From the NCBI GenBank assembly GCA_963775635.1, contig CAVZJO010000011.1, forward strand, positions 1-64,000: a DNA stretch of 64,000 nucleotides. Direction: 5' to 3'. A program made the position numbers and the translations under genes. This document shows positions 60,519-64,000 of the stretch, piece after piece (position 1 is the stretch's first letter; each line of letters starts with the position of its first letter). This DNA is from JALORV01 sp963775635 (GTDB lineage Bacteria; Pseudomonadota; Gammaproteobacteria; Burkholderiales; Burkholderiaceae_F). Below the pieces are notes generated by a model. The model did not search any database, was not told the origin of the DNA, and saw nothing but the letters and a program-made list of their open reading frames with translations.

Positions 60519-60704
60519 ATGAGAGCGGCCGCCGTCATGCGACATATTCTAGTGAGCGCCAGTTTTGCGGTGCTCGCCGGTTGCGGCCAGAAAGGGCCAC
60601 TTTATCTTCCGCCGCCCGCTCCCGCCGCGCAAAGCCGCCCGCCGGTCGAGCGCCCGGCCGAGCGCCCCTACCCGGACGTGCCCGCGACGACCGAAAAGAA
60701 ATGA
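60519..60704 (+). CDS. lptM: LPS-assembly lipoprotein LptM (YifL-type)
   Basis: A lipoprotein of about 55-61 residues. Signal peptide and lipobox LAGC are followed by the invariant GQKGPLYLPP, which defines LptM, shown in Escherichia coli to help LptD mature. The rest is a Pro-rich tail. Two starts are possible (60519 or 60537). The stop overlaps the lysA start (ATGA), the normal lptM-lysA arrangement. Confidence 0.9.
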   Translation: MRAAAVMRHILVSASFAVLAGCGQKGPLYLPPPAPAAQSRPPVERPAERPYPDVPATTEKK

Positions 60705-61975
60705 CCGCGGCGCTACCGGCGCACGTCGGTTTCGACTATCGGGGTGACCGCCTCCACTGCGAGGACTGCGCAGTGTTCGATCTGGCGGCCCGTTTCGGAA
60801 CACCGCTTTACGTCTACTCGCGCGCCGCCATCACCGCGGCCTACCTGGCTTATGCCGACGCGTTGCAGGGCCGCCGGTCGCTCGTCTGCTACGCGATGAA
60901 GGCAAACCCGAATCTGGCTGTCGTGCAGGTGCTGGCCCGGTTGGGAGCCGGCTTCGACATCGTTTCCGGTGGCGAACTCGTCCGCGTGATGGCCGCCGGC
61001 GGCAGTCCCGACAAGGTCGTGTTCTCCGGGGTCGGCAAGTCCCAAATCGAGATCGAGCAGGCGCTCGACGCCGATATCCTGGGGTTCAATGTCGAATCGC
61101 TCGCCGAGCTGGACCGCATCGACGCCGCCGCACGCCGCCGCGGCCGGCGTGCGCGTGTTTCGGTGCGCGTCAATCCCGACGTCGACGCACGTACCCATCC
61201 GTACATCTCGACCGGATTGCGCGAAAACAAGTTCGGCGTACCCCACGACGAAACGCTGGCGCTTTACCGCAGCGCTTCGCGACGCTCCGGCATCGAGGTG
61301 GTCGGCATCGACTGCCACATCGGTTCGCAGATCACGGAGATCACTCCGTACCTTGATGCGGCCGAGCGCGTACTCGACCTGGTCGAAGCGTTGGCGAACG
61401 AAGGAATCGCGCTGCGCCATATCGACTTCGGCGGCGGTCTCGGAATCCGCTATCAGTCCGAGACACCGCCGCCCAGTGGAGATCTCGTGCGCGCGCTGCT
61501 CGCGCTGGTCGATGCCCGCGGCCTGGGCGACCGGACCGTGATGTTCGAACCCGGCCGGTCCATCATCGGCAATGCCGGACTGCTGGTCACACGGGTCGAA
61601 TACCTGAAGCGCAGCGGCGAGAAACATTTCGCTATCGTCGATGCGGCGATGAACGACCTGCTGCGGCCGACGCTGTACGACGCCTGGATGGAGGTAGCTC
61701 CGGCGGTCGTCCGCTCCGGGCCGGCGGAGGTCTATGACATCGTCGGTCCGGTCTGCGAATCGGGCGACTGGCTGGCGCGCGATCGAACTCTGCGGCTCCA
61801 GGTCGGCGACGTGCTGGGGATGACGGGTGCCGGTGCCTATGGCATGGCGATGAGCTCGAACTACAACGCGCGGCCCCGTGCGGCCGAGATAATGGTCGAC
61901 GGCGATCGAGCCTACTGCGTCAGGCGCCGCGAATCGGTTGCCGAGCTTTACGCGGGGGAAAGTACGCTGCCGTAG
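60701..61975 (+). CDS. lysA: diaminopimelate decarboxylase
   Basis: A 424-residue fold-type III PLP enzyme, last step of lysine synthesis. PLP lysine K67 (CYAMKANPNLAVV), HIGSQITEITPY, FGGGLGIRYQ, and the second-subunit cysteine motif GPVCESGDWLARDR are present; GAYGMAMSSNYNARPR is typical. Start ATG 60701 overlaps lptM. No dapF follows; guaC comes next. Confidence 0.95.
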   Translation: MTAALPAHVGFDYRGDRLHCEDCAVFDLAARFGTPLYVYSRAAITAAYLAYADALQGRRSLVCYAMKANPNLAVVQVLARLGAGFDIVSGGELVRVMAAGGSPDKVVFSGVGKSQIEIEQALDADILGFNVESLAELDRIDAAARRRGRRARVSVRVNPDVDARTHPYISTGLRENKFGVPHDETLALYRSASRRSGIEVVGIDCHIGSQITEITPYLDAAERVLDLVEALANEGIALRHIDFGGGLGIRYQSETPPPSGDLVRALLALVDARGLGDRTVMFEPGRSIIGNAGLLVTRVEYLKRSGEKHFAIVDAAMNDLLRPTLYDAWMEVAPAVVRSGPAEVYDIVGPVCESGDWLARDRTLRLQVGDVLGMTGAGAYGMAMSSNYNARPRAAEIMVDGDRAYCVRRRESVAELYAGESTLP

Positions 61976-62052
61976 CGACCGGGTCCAGGCGACGCCGCGC
62001 TGCGCCGCCGCTAGACTGAACTGCGTCCGCGCCGCTTTCGACCGGAGCTCCG

Positions 62053-63093
62053 ATGCACATCGAACACGAAGTCAAGCTTGACTTCAAGGATGTCCTGATA
62101 CGACCCAAGCGGTCGACGCTGACCTCGCGCTCGGACGTCGACATCACGCGCGAGTTCACGTTCCGGCATGCGGGCGTCAAGTATCACGGCATTCCAATCA
62201 TCGCGTCCAACATGGATGGCACGGGCACGATGGAGATGGCACGCGCGCTGGACACGTTTCGGCTGTCGACGGCACTGCACAAGCACTATAGCGTCGAGGA
62301 ATGCGTCAGCTTCTTCGGCGCGCTGACACGCAAGTCGGCAGCGTTTTACTCGATGGGCATCACCAAGGCCGACGAAGACAGGTTCAAGCGCGTGATGGAT
62401 GCGGCGAGCGGAGCCGTCGAGTATGTCTGCATCGACGTCGCTAACGGCTATCACGAGAACTTCGTGACCTTCGTTACCCGCATCCGCACGTCCTTTCCGC
62501 GCCTGGTGATCATGGCCGGCAACGTGGTCACCGGCGAAATGACCGAGGAGCTGATCCTTTCGGGCGCCGATATCGTCAAGGTGGGCATCGGACCCGGCTC
62601 GGTCTGCACGACGCGGAAGATGACCGGTGTCGGTTATCCGCAGCTCTCGGCGGTCATCGAATGCGCGGATGCGGCCCACGGGTTGTCGGGACTGATCTGC
62701 TCTGACGGCGGCTGCGCCACGCCGGGCGACGTGGCCAAGGCGTTTGGCGGCGGAGCCGACTTCGTGATGTTGGGAGGCATGTTCGCCGGCCATGACGAGT
62801 CCGGCGGCGAACGGGTCGAGCGCGACGGTGCGACCTTTCAGCGCTTTTACGGCATGAGCAGCAAGGCGGCGATGCAGCGCTACGCCGGCGGCGTAGCGGA
62901 GTACCGGGCAGCAGAAGGCAAGGAGGTGCTGGTGCCGTACCGCGGACCAGTCGCCGATACTGCGCAGGAAATTCTCGGCGGTGTGCGCTCGGCCTGTACC
63001 TACGTCGGTGCGCGCCGGCTCAAGGAGTTCTCGAAGCGAACGAGCTTCGTGCGGGTCACGCAGCAGCTAAACGAGGTGTTCGGTAAGGCTTGA
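62053..63093 (+). CDS. guaC: GMP reductase
   Basis: A 346-residue (beta/alpha)8 enzyme reducing GMP to IMP with NADPH. Motifs are DFKDVLIRPKRSTLTSRSDV at the N-terminus, IASNMDGTGTMEMA, the catalytic loop IGPGSVCTTRKMTGVGYPQ with C185, and ICSDGGCATPGDVAKAFGGGADFVMLGGMFAGHDE (read in parts). No CBS domains, which separates it from IMP dehydrogenase. It retains FYGMSSKAAM near the C-terminus. Convergent with the cytochrome gene. Confidence 0.92.
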   Translation: MHIEHEVKLDFKDVLIRPKRSTLTSRSDVDITREFTFRHAGVKYHGIPIIASNMDGTGTMEMARALDTFRLSTALHKHYSVEECVSFFGALTRKSAAFYSMGITKADEDRFKRVMDAASGAVEYVCIDVANGYHENFVTFVTRIRTSFPRLVIMAGNVVTGEMTEELILSGADIVKVGIGPGSVCTTRKMTGVGYPQLSAVIECADAAHGLSGLICSDGGCATPGDVAKAFGGGADFVMLGGMFAGHDESGGERVERDGATFQRFYGMSSKAAMQRYAGGVAEYRAAEGKEVLVPYRGPVADTAQEILGGVRSACTYVGARRLKEFSKRTSFVRVTQQLNEVFGKA

Positions 63094-63114
63094 CAGTCCT
63101 ACCGCGCTCGCGGG

Positions 63115-63774
63115 CTACTTGCGAAGGCCCTGAATGTAATCCGCCACCGCGCGCATTTCACTTTCGTTCAGCTTTGCCGCGATCTGTTGCATCGGCGGGC
63201 TGTTACGGCGCAGGCCGTCGCGGAACTCCTTGAGCGCGGCCTCCGTATATTCCGCGTGCTGGCCGGCCAGCCGTGGATACTGGATTGGAATGCCGACTCC
63301 GGTCGGACTGTGACAGCCGACACAGGCCGGCAACGACTTTTCGGCAATGCCGGCGCGCCAGATGCGCTGTCCCATTTCGAGGGTGTCGCGATTGCGCGCT
63401 GTCGCGGGCTTGGCGGTCTGGCTTGCGAACCAGGCTGAGACGTCGCGCTTGTCCTGGTCCGACAGGCCGGCAGCGATCCCATTCATGATCGCGTTCTCGC
63501 GGGCCGGTCTCTGCTCGCCCGCGCGCGTCGTGTAGTCCAGCAACTGCTTGTTCAGGTAGTGCACGTGCTGCTGTGCCAGCTTCGGGTTGGCCGGTATCGT
63601 CGAGTTGCCGTCCGCTGCATGGCAGGCGGCACACACCTGCGATGCAATCTGTTGCCCCTTGGCCGGATCGGCTTTCGCGGGCGCCTTGGTCTGCGCAAGG
63701 ACATACGACGCGGCCAGCAGCCCTGTCAACGCAGTCAGCACGGCACAGGATCGACGCCAGATCGACAGATTCAT
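63115..63774 (-). CDS. dihaem cytochrome c4
   Basis: A 219-residue periplasmic cytochrome with signal peptide (about 1-28, ending VLAQ) and two class I haem domains: C48-A-A-C51-H52 and C151-V-G-C154-H155, each with a distal Met region (NGIAAGLSDQDKRDVSAWFASQ and SPPMQQIAAKLNESEMRAVADYI). It carries electrons to terminal oxidases, probably downstream of the bc1 complex encoded at 15495-18422. Start 63774 is chosen for the signal peptide. Confidence 0.93.
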   Translation of the reverse strand: MNLSIWRRSCAVLTALTGLLAASYVLAQTKAPAKADPAKGQQIASQVCAACHAADGNSTIPANPKLAQQHVHYLNKQLLDYTTRAGEQRPARENAIMNGIAAGLSDQDKRDVSAWFASQTAKPATARNRDTLEMGQRIWRAGIAEKSLPACVGCHSPTGVGIPIQYPRLAGQHAEYTEAALKEFRDGLRRNSPPMQQIAAKLNESEMRAVADYIQGLRK

Positions 63775-63920
63775 CGCTTGCCTTCGATGGGTTGAACTTG
63801 TTGCGGCTTCACGTCGCGGCTTCATCCGCTGTCGTGTCGCGTCCCGCGCTGGCCTCGACTCGGCCGCCTCGCAAAGCCGCGTATTCTACCGAACTCCCCT
63901 CTTGCGGCGGTCCGACCGAG

Positions 63921-64000
63921 TTGCAGCTGTTCCATTCCGCCCGGTTCGTCACTCTCGGTGGCCGATCTGCCGGCCATCGCTCCCCCTGGACTGCCAGAAA
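63921..64000 (+). CDS. engB: ribosome-biogenesis GTPase EngB/YihA, N-terminal fragment (frameshifted)
   Basis: Only the first 80 bases are in the window. From TTG 63921 they read MQLFHSARFVT; removing one extra base in ACTCTCGG (63951-63958) gives SVADLPAIAPPGLPE, which matches the start of EngB before its G1 loop. Divergent orientation from a cytochrome c4 gene is a common betaproteobacterial arrangement and supports the call. The start codon is uncertain. Confidence 0.65.
   Translation, partial: MQLFHSARFVTLGGRSAGHRSPWTAR

Overview
The window reads as a piece of a betaproteobacterial chromosome, most likely Burkholderiales or a close relative. The base composition is G+C-rich. The gene order is also characteristic: a phospholipid-transport block (mlaFEDACB), an ABC-2 transporter, bolA, murA, hisGDCBHA and hisFIE, HIT, tatABC, a DegS-like protease, mscL, petABC and sspAB run together, and ponA is divergent from pilMNOPQ, aroKB, dgt and gltBD. 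The organism itself cannot be named from the sequence.

Positions 1-7044 are an accessory region: an orphan OmpR-type response regulator, a HigBA-like toxin-antitoxin pair whose toxin frame has an in-frame stop, two small hypothetical genes, two unrelated tyrosine recombinases (3140-4210 minus, 5896-6924 plus), a frameshifted excisionase-like gene overlapping the second recombinase, and about 1.5 kb without recognisable genes. The second recombinase lies just beyond the 3' end of tRNA-Phe, the usual arrangement of an integrative element. The other attachment site is not visible.

Positions 7045-14150 hold core genes: tRNA-Phe, an N-formylglutamate amidohydrolase family gene, a DUF4136-like lipoprotein, hemA, prfA, prmC, grxD, ubiX, a small lipoprotein and tRNA-Thr. 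From 14179 to 39793 nearly all genes are on the minus strand: sspBA, petCBA, then (plus strand) mscL and a DegS-like protease, a Sel1 protein, tatCBA, HIT, the his genes, murA, bolA, an ABC-2 exporter, the Mla pathway, an amino-acid-binding protein and a thioesterase. The his genes are interrupted between hisA and hisF by an opposite-strand gene for a periplasmic protein with two thioredoxin folds.

Positions 39945-57403 hold gltD, a small membrane protein, gltB, a degenerate REP-associated transposase with an adjacent REP-like hairpin, dgt, aroB, aroK, an Ig-like lipoprotein, and pilQPONM. From 57797 to the end come ponA, cyaY, lptM, lysA, a GMP reductase, cytochrome c4, and the first bases of engB.

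A striking feature is a set of broken reading frames in genes that should be essential or well conserved (hemA, petB, petC, degS-like, mlaA, gltD, gltB, engB). Almost all are single inserted bases with protein homology continuing in the next frame. They cluster at 15.5-20.2 kb and 39.9-46.6 kb, while long stretches (his, mla, pil) are clean. I read them mainly as residual sequence errors, so these genes are called as intact with frameshifts. The nonsense codon in the HigB-like toxin and the lost HUH motif in the transposase are base substitutions and look like real biology.
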